From contig PLSY01000414.1 in the NCBI GenBank assembly GCA_003164275.1, forward strand, positions 1-7,323: 7,323 nt of DNA. The letters run 5' to 3'. Below the pieces are notes generated by a model, which saw only the letters and a program-made list of their open reading frames with translations, was not told where the DNA came from and did no database searches. Numbering within the stretch: the stretch's first letter is position 1; the number at the start of each line of letters is the position of its first letter. The stretch comes from Acidimicrobiaceae bacterium. GTDB lineage: Bacteria; Actinomycetota; Acidimicrobiia; Acidimicrobiales; RAAP-2. Below are positions 1 through 5,937 of the stretch, piece after piece. The position numbers and the translations under genes were made by a program.

Positions 1-26
1 GCCCGCTGGGGCCTGAATAGTTACCG

Positions 27-233
27 TCATTGTGAGGAATATTTAGATTGGTCATGGTCACCACCAGCGTCGAGAGGTCCGATATCTGACTGCTCAAAAA
101 GTGTCCCAGACAAATCGATGGGATAGTTGGACTGCGAGCGGGTGTTACCGAAACCCAGGTGCACCACCTCAAGCGCGTTACGTCGGCTTAATTCGCTCAG
201 TCCACGGGCCAGTTGTCCCAAGGTCCATTGCAT
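27..233 (-). CDS. Possible 68-residue protein overlapping the end of the acidic gene
   Basis: An ATG directly after an in-frame TGA opens a 68-codon frame that ends in TGA at 27-29. It begins inside the last 37 bases of the 114-residue gene, in another frame, so translational coupling is possible. The product reads like a real protein, with a helical N-terminus (LGQLARGLSELSRR) and a mixed middle segment containing VVHLGFGN. I recognise no family, catalytic motif, signal peptide or membrane segment. The ribosome site is weak: the nearest GAGG lies about 14 bases upstream of the ATG. It could also be the displaced 3' part of a longer ancestral gene. Whether it is expressed cannot be judged from this sequence. 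Confidence 0.35.
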   Translation of the reverse strand: MQWTLGQLARGLSELSRRNALEVVHLGFGNTRSQSNYPIDLSGTLFEQSDIGPLDAGGDHDQSKYSSQ

Positions 234-541
234 TCATCTGGGCCAACCTCAGGGTCAGGGCCAAATATGTCAGGATCCGGTTCATCAGGACCCCCATATG
301 GATCGACTAGCTGGGGTAGCGGTTCCGATCGCCAGGCCTCGTCAGCATCTTCGTCAAGCGGGCCGAATAGGCGATCCAGGGCTGATCTGGCGGCTTCGAG
401 CAACTCCTGATCTGTGGCCGCCGGGTCAACATGCATAAAGAGTCGAGCGCCATTTGATGGCGAGCTGAGACTCTGTTGCTTTCCGAGCACGCTGGCCGCC
501 TCGGAAAGCCATCGATCGGCTGAATCGCCAGCCTTTGACAT
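197..541 (-). CDS. Small acidic hypothetical protein, 114 aa
   Basis: I do not recognise this family. The ATG at 541 is chosen because AGGAGG lies four bases upstream. The frame stays open for 34 more codons upstream, but that part has no comparable site. Residues 1-60 look like a compact helical region (ADRWLSEAASVLG, then DQELLEAARSALDRLFG). Residues 61-114 form a proline-rich tail with 17 Asp/Glu out of 54 residues and only one basic residue, including PD/DP steps. There is no signal peptide or membrane helix. The gene is transcribed divergently from the NERD helicase across a 360-bp spacer full of palindromes, so shared regulation is possible. The acidic tail could bind a basic partner protein or mimic nucleic acid; that is speculation. 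Confidence 0.6.
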   Translation of the reverse strand: MSKAGDSADRWLSEAASVLGKQQSLSSPSNGARLFMHVDPAATDQELLEAARSALDRLFGPLDEDADEAWRSEPLPQLVDPYGGPDEPDPDIFGPDPEVGPDECNGPWDNWPVD

Positions 542-545
542 AGGA

Positions 546-551
546 CCTCCT
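546..551 (-). promoter_or_regulatory. Ribosome binding site that fixes the start of the acidic gene
   Basis: On the minus strand AGGAGG is followed four bases later by ATG at 541. The match is full but the spacing is slightly short. It supports the start at 541 over the longer reading from 643. Confidence 0.55.
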
Positions 552-669
552 CTTTGCGTGACATTTGAACCATGGCCGAATTTGTGGCGACAAGGGGTCG
601 TGACGACGAATCCAGGTAGTCCCGATGGCACCACCGACGACAAGCAGGGGGAGTCGCCGTCGTGAGAGT

Positions 670-810
670 CAGCTCCCGGGTGTTTCGAGCTGGATGCCGA
701 GGTTTGGAACTCAGCCAGCTGAGCTGAGAATGTACCGACGGTCCTCAGCCGATCGAGCTGAGAACCACTAGCTCGGCTTGCACAGCTGACGATCTGATCC
801 GGTCCTCAGC
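670..810. repeat. Upstream cluster of CTCAGC-N7-GCTGAG interrupted palindromes
   Basis: Two exact copies of CTCAGC-N7-GCTGAG lie at 710-728 and 744-762. A degenerate copy with the same geometry (CTCGGC-N7-GCTGAC) is at 772-790. A lone left arm CTCAGC is at 805-810. A looser relative, CAGCTC-N11-GAGCTG, is at 670-692. Left arms start 34, 28 and 33 bp apart. The cluster lies in the divergent spacer between the acidic gene and the helicase, so it could be operator DNA, a recombinase or replication-protein site, or a set of 6-bp-stem, 7-nt-loop hairpins in RNA or single-stranded DNA. The 7-base middles differ between copies while the arms are held, as expected for selection on the palindrome. No clear -35/-10 pair was found in the rest of the spacer (542-901). 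Confidence 0.7.
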
Positions 811-862
811 GCTCGTCAATCCCGATGGATACCTACTGTCTTGCACCAGCTCAAGGTAAAGC

Positions 863-874
863 CGGCATATGCCG
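863..874. repeat. Perfect 12-bp palindrome ahead of the helicase
   Basis: CGGCATATGCCG is its own reverse complement. It ends 27 bases before the chosen helicase start and contains an alternative in-frame ATG (869). This position would suit an operator, but nothing else supports a specific regulator. Confidence 0.35.
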
Positions 875-890
875 ATGCTGTGGCTGCACG

Positions 891-895
891 AAGGA
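891..895 (+). promoter_or_regulatory. Ribosome binding site that decides the helicase start
   Basis: AAGGA lies six bases before the ATG at 902. The in-frame ATGs at 869 and 875 have no comparable site at proper spacing. Confidence 0.55.
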
Positions 896-901
896 CGGGG
901 A

Positions 902-2701
902 ATGGCACACGTATATCCTGACTGGACCGAGTTGGCATGTCTCCCGACGCCACTCAATACTGGCGAGCAAAGAGTTCTCGATTGCCTTTCGTCGATGGAC
1001 GATGAGTGGATCATCTACGTCCAGCCCCGGCTCGGCCTTGATCAGCCTGACTTCGTCACGGCTCATCCGGCCTTCGGTCTATGTGTCGTGGAAGTGAAGG
1101 ACTGGTCGATCGACGCCTACCGCCAGGATTCCGAAGGCCGCATCCAGATGCGACGTCAAGGAGGCTGGGCGCGCACCGATGAGGCTCCGCGCTATCAAGC
1201 TCACCGATACCGGGGAGCTATCCACGACCGCCTCAAGGAATTCACTGAGGATGTTCCAGAATTCAGTCAGATTCGCGGAGTCGTCATAATGCCTCGATGC
1301 ACGACCAGCCAGGCCAGGGTGGCGTTCGCTCGGTGCACGGTGGTTGACAGCGAAAAGTGGATCGACGTGTACGGATACGACGATCTCCAGCACGATCCGA
1401 CCTTGGTGCTCACGGGGTCGCGCCAGCCGGCCGCACGATGCATCTCGCCGGGGTGCCTTAACGCTCTAAGGCGCAGCCTTGCCGAACCCGAAGCACGCAG
1501 CGATTCAAGGTTGCCACTTGCGCTAAGCGCGGCAGCCAGCAACATTGAAGCGAATCCAAGAGATGCACGGATTCGCCGAGTCCGCGGATCGGCGGGTTGT
1601 GGTAAGTCCCTCGGTCTCGCCGCTCGGGCAGCGCAGCTGTCGCTCGAAGGCAAGGAGGTGCTGGTCCTTACATTTAATTCGACACTGCCACACTATCTGC
1701 GCGACCTCGCTGCGCGCCGTTGTCGTGGCATCGGATCCAGTCTGAACCGCATCACCTTTACTCATCTTCACGAGCTTTGCCGCCGGGCTATTGACGATGC
1801 TCGTATTGCCGGCGCCGGACCTGCCATCAGCCCACTCCCAGCAGTTCTCACCGATTGGGAAGCAAAGATCGATCAAGGCATCGAGGCGTACCGTCTTGGA
1901 TATGGTCCGCGCTTCGATGCGGTCCTGGTGGACGAGGGGCAGGACTTCAGCCTTAAGTGGTGGAACATGCTGCGCCAGGAGGTCTGTCGACCAGAGGGCG
2001 AGCTACTGCTCGTGGCTGACCCGACACAGGACGTGTATGGCAAACGCGCATGGACCGACGAAGACCGCATGCTTGGAGCAGGTTTCAGTGGCCCGTGGAC
2101 GGAGCTCCATGGCTCGTATCGCATGCCGCCCGACCTCACGCCGCTAGTCGCTGAGTTCGCCCAATTGCACCTGAGCGATGGGGCCGTAAGCCCTGTCGTA
2201 CCCAGTGATCACCCGCAACAGGTTGGCCATTACAAGCCGACGGTCAAAAGATGGGTGAATACGAATCGGGGCGAGTCGTGCGGGAAACGACTCGGAGCTG
2301 AGGTAGTTCAGTTGCTGAACGAAAATCCCGACCTTGCGCCATCAGATGTGGTTTTCCTCGCCAATCACCGGGAAGGTCTTGAAGCGGTGAAGGTGATCAC
2401 CGACGCCGGCTACGAAGTCCAGCATGTGTTCGGCGCCACGAATTCGGAGAAGCGCGAGCGCAAAGTGAACTTCTGGGGTTCAGCCGCCGGAGTGAAGGGC
2501 TGCACTGTCCACAGTTTCAAGGGCTGGGAGTCACGAGCTGTGCTGATGTCCGTCGGCTGGGGTAGCGAAGCTCGCCGGCTCGCTTACGTGGGTCTAACTC
2601 GGGTAAAGGGTGATCGGGTCAATCGAAGCGCATTCGTCACGGTTGTCAATAGCGACTTTGGTCTTCGTAGCTTCAAAGAGCGCTTCGAACGGAGCGCCTA
2701 G
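902..2701 (+). CDS. NERD-domain nuclease fused to a superfamily 1 (UvrD-like) helicase, 599 aa
   Basis: Predicted cytoplasmic ATP-dependent DNA helicase with a nuclease-related N-terminal domain. Residues 1 to about 170 fit NERD, a PD-(D/E)xK-type fold: GEQRVL with E22, PDFV with D50, then VVEVKDW with E64 and K66. The helicase core follows: Walker A RGSAGCGKS (228-236), motif Ia VLTFNS (255-260), Walker B VLVDEGQDF (341-349), motif III LLLVADPTQDVYG (368-380), motif IV SYRMPP (R407), motif V VHSFKGWES (536-544) and motif VI AYVGLTRVKG (561-570). All core motifs are present and no frameshift is visible, so it looks functional. ATG 902 is preferred because of AAGGA at 891-895; the frame can start at 869 (610 aa). 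Palindrome clusters flank it on both sides and a truncated integrase is convergent with it. NERD helicases are known in accessory loci. A role in defence or element maintenance is inference; general DNA repair is the main alternative. Confidence 0.9.
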   Translation: MAHVYPDWTELACLPTPLNTGEQRVLDCLSSMDDEWIIYVQPRLGLDQPDFVTAHPAFGLCVVEVKDWSIDAYRQDSEGRIQMRRQGGWARTDEAPRYQAHRYRGAIHDRLKEFTEDVPEFSQIRGVVIMPRCTTSQARVAFARCTVVDSEKWIDVYGYDDLQHDPTLVLTGSRQPAARCISPGCLNALRRSLAEPEARSDSRLPLALSAAASNIEANPRDARIRRVRGSAGCGKSLGLAARAAQLSLEGKEVLVLTFNSTLPHYLRDLAARRCRGIGSSLNRITFTHLHELCRRAIDDARIAGAGPAISPLPAVLTDWEAKIDQGIEAYRLGYGPRFDAVLVDEGQDFSLKWWNMLRQEVCRPEGELLLVADPTQDVYGKRAWTDEDRMLGAGFSGPWTELHGSYRMPPDLTPLVAEFAQLHLSDGAVSPVVPSDHPQQVGHYKPTVKRWVNTNRGESCGKRLGAEVVQLLNENPDLAPSDVVFLANHREGLEAVKVITDAGYEVQHVFGATNSEKRERKVNFWGSAAGVKGCTVHSFKGWESRAVLMSVGWGSEARRLAYVGLTRVKGDRVNRSAFVTVVNSDFGLRSFKERFERSA

Positions 2702-2769
2702 GAGCAGTCGCTGCACGCTAAATTCTGTTGAATTAGCCATGTACCCTCTTGAGTTGCCCCTTTTCGTAG

Positions 2770-2922
2770 CTCAGCTGTCACTGGCCTGAGGGACTCCGAG
2801 CTCACTAACTGAGCTGAGGGCGGGACGACCGAGTCTCAGCCCACTGAGCTGAGTACCGATCCTGATCCTCAGCGACAGCAGCTGAGGTCACTTACGACTG
2901 CGTTTCAGCCCGATGAGCTGAG
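2770..2922. repeat. Downstream cluster of CTCAGC-N7-GCTGAG interrupted palindromes
   Basis: Exact copies lie at 2835-2853 and 2868-2886. A copy with one changed base (TTCAGC-N7-GCTGAG) is at 2904-2922. Two looser copies are CTCAGC-N9-CCTGAG at 2770-2790 and CTCA...GCTGAG at 2801-2818. Left arms start roughly 31-36 bp apart. The cluster fills the 190-bp gap between the convergent helicase and recombinase genes, and its last member runs into the recombinase C-terminal codons. The hairpins are not followed by T runs, so simple intrinsic terminators are unlikely. Recombinase arm-type sites, attachment-site DNA, iteron-like protein sites or repeated RNA hairpins are all possible. Confidence 0.72.
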
Positions 2923-3863
2923 AGCAGATCAGTACGAGCTCTACTATCTCTTTCAGCTAGGCCAGCCATTGCATCTGCGAGGGCTCGATCGCGCCGATCG
3001 GTGGCATGTTGATATCGCACGGCAGCTGCTTGCGATGAGTGGCCAGCCCTCCTCATGAGCTCGGCCAGGCTTGCCCCAGACTCCGCTGCCCAGGTGAGGC
3101 CGGAATGCCGGAGGTCGTGGAATCGTAGGTCCGGTCGTCCTGCGGCGATGCGCGCCTTTCTCCATGCCGTTCCCAGGGACCTGTCCGTCGCGCAGACGAC
3201 CAACGAATCTGGTGCTTGTTCAACAAAGTGCTCAAGGTGCCACGCAAGTAGATCTGTCACATTGGGCGGGATTGCAACGACTCGTCTTCCAGCCCTTGTC
3301 TTTGGCGGTTTGACAACTGTGCGTCCGGACATCGCAGTTGTCCGAGTCTCACTAACGCTAAGAGTTCCCGAGGCAAGATCGACATCTTGGCGGCGAAGCC
3401 CTCGAACCTCAGCTCTCCGCAGTTGGCACCACGCCGCTAGGTAGACCGCGATCCGAAGCCGCTCCGGCATGGCGCCAGCCATCTCGTCCACTTCCTGCAT
3501 CGCGGCAATCGGTCGCTCTGGAGCTCGCTCGGTAGCTGCACCCCTAACTTGGCATGGATTTCGAGCAATCAGTTCGTCATCCACCGCGGTACGCATGACG
3601 GCAGACAACAATCTGTAGGCCTTTGCGGCCGTCGTTGGATGCTGCTTTGCCTGATTCCCGTACCAGGAGCGCACCGAAACTGGCGTTAAGGCGCTGATCT
3701 CAATGGATCCAAGCCCTGGTTCAATGTGCCGCCTCAACAGCCAGCCGTATAGCTCTACCGTTCTATCGGCGAGGTCGACCCTCGCTTCAAGCCACGTTTG
3801 AGCAAATTCCGCCACAGTGGAGGTCGTATCAGGAGCTCCATGCGGGTGCCGCGTATCATCCAC
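2892..3863 (-). CDS. Tyrosine recombinase (phage-type integrase) lacking its N-terminal domain, 323 aa
   Basis: Site-specific DNA recombinase of the actinobacterial phage/ICE integrase type. Residues 15-105 form the SAM-like core-binding domain ([34 protein letters not shown]). Residues from about 120 to 300 form the catalytic domain with the full set: R149 in QLRRAE, K188 in the PPKTRAGRR hairpin, H249 and R252 in FHDLRH, H275 in GHSS, and Y284 in VRYQHA. Intact relatives usually carry about 50-60 more N-terminal residues, an arm-binding domain preceding TVAEF. Here the frame meets foreign repeat-protein DNA at about 3858-3862, and the apparent GTG start (3861-3863) lies at that junction without a convincing ribosome site. 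It is best read as a 5'-truncated, probably inactive gene with an intact catalytic core. The C-terminal end is complete and overlaps one palindrome. Confidence 0.85.
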   Translation of the reverse strand: MDDTRHPHGAPDTTSTVAEFAQTWLEARVDLADRTVELYGWLLRRHIEPGLGSIEISALTPVSVRSWYGNQAKQHPTTAAKAYRLLSAVMRTAVDDELIARNPCQVRGAATERAPERPIAAMQEVDEMAGAMPERLRIAVYLAAWCQLRRAEVRGLRRQDVDLASGTLSVSETRTTAMSGRTVVKPPKTRAGRRVVAIPPNVTDLLAWHLEHFVEQAPDSLVVCATDRSLGTAWRKARIAAGRPDLRFHDLRHSGLTWAAESGASLAELMRRAGHSSQAAAVRYQHATDRRDRALADAMAGLAERDSRARTDLLSAHRAETQS

Positions 3864-4138
3864 CCATCGTGGGCATGGCCGCCACCCCGTCGGGCAACGG
3901 CTACTGGCTGGTGGCCGCTGACGGAGGGATCTTCTCGTTCGGCGACGCCCAGTTCCATGGTTCGACCGGTGCCATCCATCTCAACCGACCCATCGTGGGC
4001 ATGGCCGCCACCCCCGACGGGGGCGGCTATCGGTTGGTGGCCTCTGACGGCGGCATCTTTAGCTTCGGCTCAGCGAGCTTCCAGGGATCAGCGGGGGGGA
4101 TCGCACTCAACGCCCCGGTCGTGGGCATGGGTGGCTGA
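3862..4138 (+). pseudogene. Internal fragment of a GYW-repeat (surface/secreted type) protein gene
   Basis: The frame encodes two tandem 42-residue units, each starting VGMAATP, with GYWLVA or GYRLVA and then DGGIFSFG, plus the first residues of a third unit (VGM) before a stop at 4136-4138. Such repeats occur many times over in large, probably exported beta-rich proteins of Acidimicrobiia; this is recognition rather than a database result. Here both ends are missing. There is no start codon with a ribosome site and no signal peptide, and the repeat breaks off after GTGGGCATGG at 4130. The left edge meets the truncated integrase and the right edge meets the IS110 leader. It is a broken remnant, with the right break probably made by IS110 insertion or a later rearrangement. 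Confidence 0.75.
3869..4120 (+). repeat. Two tandem 126-bp coding repeats
   Basis: Units at 3869-3994 and 3995-4120 are 126 bp (42 codons) each. The first 20 bases are identical (GTGGGCATGGCCGCCACCCC), and the units stay closely similar through DGGIFSFG. A third unit starts at 4121 and matches for ten bases only. Confidence 0.85.
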
Positions 4139-4308
4139 GCGGCTTCGGACAGGCACGGGCGGGCGATCCCGCTTGGGTGATGACAGGGTCGCTACCTCTG
4201 GAGTGCGTGCTCATGTAAGTGACTCCGAGCGGTGCATCCACCATCGAGCGGCTGTCCCGAGGTTGCATAAGCATCCCGGCTGGCTCGGGGGTGGCGATGA
4301 CGTTCTCT

Positions 4309-4334
4309 GAGGGAAAGGACAGTCCTTTCGCCTC
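4309..4334 (+). repeat. Strong hairpin in the IS110 leader
   Basis: GAGGG-AAAGGA pairs with TCCTTT-C(G)CCTC around a three-base CAG loop. That gives about 11 base pairs with one bulged G. It has no T run after it, so it is read as part of a structured RNA rather than a terminator. Confidence 0.5.
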
Positions 4335-4512
4335 GCCAAGCTGACTGCCATCTTCAGCCTGGCCACGGATGACCCGGATGAGGGAAGTGGTTCGGTCCAC
4401 GAGGCCGGAGCCGATTGCAGCACATGAGTGGGAGCCGCCGTCAGGCGGGCGACCTTGGGACCGTGGCGAGATGGTGCTGACCACCTGAGTCTGCCGGACA
4501 GGCAAACGAGAC

Positions 4513-4518
4513 AGGAGG
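4513..4518 (+). promoter_or_regulatory. Ribosome binding site deciding the transposase start
   Basis: AGGAGG is followed by six bases and then ATG at 4525. The TTG at 4519 directly abuts AGGAGG and is too close to be the start. Confidence 0.7.
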
Positions 4519-4524
4519 TTGGAC

Positions 4525-5868
4525 ATGCATGAGCGTCGAATCATCGGTTTGGATTTGGGCATCGCCAGTGAGCACACAGCCCGGATCCTGACTTCAAACG
4601 GGACACTGGTGGCCAAACGAAAGGCCGTCCCCACCGTTGAGAGTCTGGAGAGACTCGAACAGGCAGCACTGGAGGGCGCCGAACCAGGCACGGTCATCGA
4701 AGTGGTGATGGAGCCGACCGGCCCGGCCTGGCTCCCCATCGCCGTGTTCTTCCTCTCCCGCGGGCACCAGGTCTTCCGGGTCTCCTCGGCCAAGGCATCG
4801 GCTCTGCGGAAGGTTCTCTCCAAGAACGCCAAGTCCAATGGCATCGATGCCGACGCCTTGGCCCGATTGGCCATCATCGATCGACTGGGACTTCATCCTC
4901 TGGAGCTCCGCACCGCCGACGAGGCGGCCCTCGACCGAAGGGTGCGGGCCTGTAGTCGCCTGACCGAGCAGGCTGGCCGACACAAGGTGCGGATCAAGAA
5001 CCTGGTGCAACAGCTCTATCCCATGACGCCGCTCACTGGCTTCCTCGGCGCTGCCGACCTCGCCGTCCTGGAGCGGTGGGCCGACCCCCGTGACCTGGTG
5101 AAAGCCGGGAAAGCTCGCATCACCAAGGTCGTCGCCACCGCCTCTCGAGGACAGCAGAAGGCGCCCCGGGTGGCCGAGTGGCTGACTGCAGCCACCTTGT
5201 CTCTCGAGCTCTATGGCGACCATCCGGCCGTCGCCTTCGCCGAGCTGGCCGCCGAGGTGAAGACCGAGGTCCGGCTCCTCCAGGCCATCCAAGCCGAGTT
5301 GGCTCAACACGAAGAGGCTCGGGAGGTGAGCTATCAATCGGTCGACCCCGAAGGGTTGGCTCGCAGCCTCCCCGGCATCAAGCAGGTCAGCGGCCCGGTG
5401 CTCGTTGCCACCATGGGTCGGGCGCAGCGGTTCCCGAGTGCCGCCCACTTTCGATCATTCACCGGCCTGGCCCCAAAGGCATCCGAGACCGGGAACACCG
5501 ATCGAAAGGGTCAGCCCATGTCGAAGGCCGGCAACAACTTGCTGCGGACCATGCTTGTCCAGGCCGCCGATGTGGCTCGAAAGCAGGACCCGCAGTTGGC
5601 CCGGATCTATCACGTCCAGATGGCCGAACGAGGAAAGAACCACTTGGGAGCCAACTGCGTGGTGGTGGCCCACCTGGCCGAGCGGGCCTGGCTGGTAATG
5701 CGCCGCGGCACGCCTTACGTGGTGCGCGACATCGACGGCACTCCGGTCGCTGAAGAAGAGGCAAAGGCCACCATCGCCGAGCGCTACAACGTCACCGAAC
5801 TGATCCGCCAACGGCGCCGGAGCAACAAAGGGGGAAGGCCCCTCAAAAAGTCCTCACGGGACAGTTGA
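4525..5868 (+). CDS. IS110-family DEDD transposase/recombinase, 447 aa
   Basis: RNA-guided DNA recombinase that excises and inserts its own element. The N-terminal RuvC-like domain (DEDD_Tnp_IS110) shows RIIGLDLG with D10, VVMEPTG with E63, and SNGIDADALARL with D108. A coiled middle (about 135-265) includes the LDRRVRACSRLTEQ and VLERWADP segments. The C-terminal Transposase_20 domain begins at SLPGIKQVSGPVLVATMG (281-298) and continues through FRSFTGLAP to GQPMSKAGNNLLR. S333 in that last motif is the likely nucleophilic serine by analogy with IS621. Position 105, where many relatives have the first Asp of a DxxD pair, is Asn; actinobacterial members with a KTNRIDA-type motif share this. 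The frame is intact with a good ribosome site, so activity is plausible. The basic tail (RQRRRSNKGGRPLKK) may bind nucleic acid. Length is at the upper end for the family. Confidence 0.93.
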   Translation: MHERRIIGLDLGIASEHTARILTSNGTLVAKRKAVPTVESLERLEQAALEGAEPGTVIEVVMEPTGPAWLPIAVFFLSRGHQVFRVSSAKASALRKVLSKNAKSNGIDADALARLAIIDRLGLHPLELRTADEAALDRRVRACSRLTEQAGRHKVRIKNLVQQLYPMTPLTGFLGAADLAVLERWADPRDLVKAGKARITKVVATASRGQQKAPRVAEWLTAATLSLELYGDHPAVAFAELAAEVKTEVRLLQAIQAELAQHEEAREVSYQSVDPEGLARSLPGIKQVSGPVLVATMGRAQRFPSAAHFRSFTGLAPKASETGNTDRKGQPMSKAGNNLLRTMLVQAADVARKQDPQLARIYHVQMAERGKNHLGANCVVVAHLAERAWLVMRRGTPYVVRDIDGTPVAEEEAKATIAERYNVTELIRQRRRSNKGGRPLKKSSRDS

Positions 5869-5937
5869 AGTCACACGCCTAGGGCGCGGACAGAACGAGG
5901 CGACCTTCCCCGACCACTACTTCAGCCTCGCCGGAGA

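Larger units (their letters stand above)
4131..4518 (+). ncRNA. Candidate bridge RNA region of the IS110 element
   Basis: IS110-group elements are known to transcribe a structured bridge RNA from the non-coding end upstream of the recombinase gene; it pairs with target and donor DNA. This leader has no supported coding frame and holds several possible stems. CATCG (4242-4246) can pair with CGATG (4295-4299) outside CCCGAG (4256-4261) with CTCGGG (4284-4289), giving a hairpin with an internal loop. A second hairpin lies at 4309-4334. TCGGGGGTGGCG (4285-4296) is complementary to 12 nt of the adjacent GYW repeat (4006-4017), and GGCGACCTT (4448-4456) recurs after the transposase gene. The exact RNA ends cannot be set by eye. 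Confidence 0.5.
4131..5908 (+). mobile_element. IS110-family insertion sequence (ends approximate)
   Basis: The element comprises a non-coding leader of about 390 nt, one DEDD transposase gene (4525-5868) and a short tail. The left edge is placed where the 126-bp repeat stops matching (4130/4131). The right edge is uncertain and is put near 5908 because GGCGACCTT (5899-5907) also occurs in the leader (4448-4456). A long 5' leader and short 3' tail fit the IS110 group rather than the IS1111 group. No terminal inverted repeats or target duplication are seen, as is normal for the family. The right flank does not continue the interrupted repeat gene, so the locus has been rearranged since insertion or the left edge is not a simple insertion joint. 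Confidence 0.65.

Noticed and set aside
869..901. Helicase start at ATG 869
   Set aside because: There is no ribosome site at proper spacing. ATG 902 has AAGGA six bases upstream, and the product then starts as NERD proteins usually do.
2770..2886. Hairpins between convergent genes as intrinsic terminators
   Set aside because: The stems are only 6 bp, none is followed by a T run, and the same element also occurs upstream of the helicase where a terminator would make little sense.
710..2922. Palindrome clusters as a CRISPR array
   Set aside because: The intervening segments are only about 9-17 nt, the middle of each repeat unit varies, and no cas gene is present.
4221..4230. GACTCCGAGC shared with 2792-2801 as a possible direct repeat of element ends
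   Set aside because: Ten bases with no surrounding similarity and no matching structure; most likely chance.
4107..4877. Minus-strand 256-codon frame over the IS110 leader
   Set aside because: It overlaps the transposase start and the leader, has Ser/Arg/Pro-rich composition and no recognisable domain. The leader is better explained as structured RNA.
4594..5448. Long minus-strand frame (284 codons) opposite the transposase
   Set aside because: It is a shadow of the IS110 gene: Gly/Leu/His-rich low-complexity composition and no ribosome site.
4131..5908. Assignment to the IS1111 group
   Set aside because: That group has subterminal inverted repeats and its RNA downstream of the gene. Here the long non-coding end is upstream and no such repeats were found.
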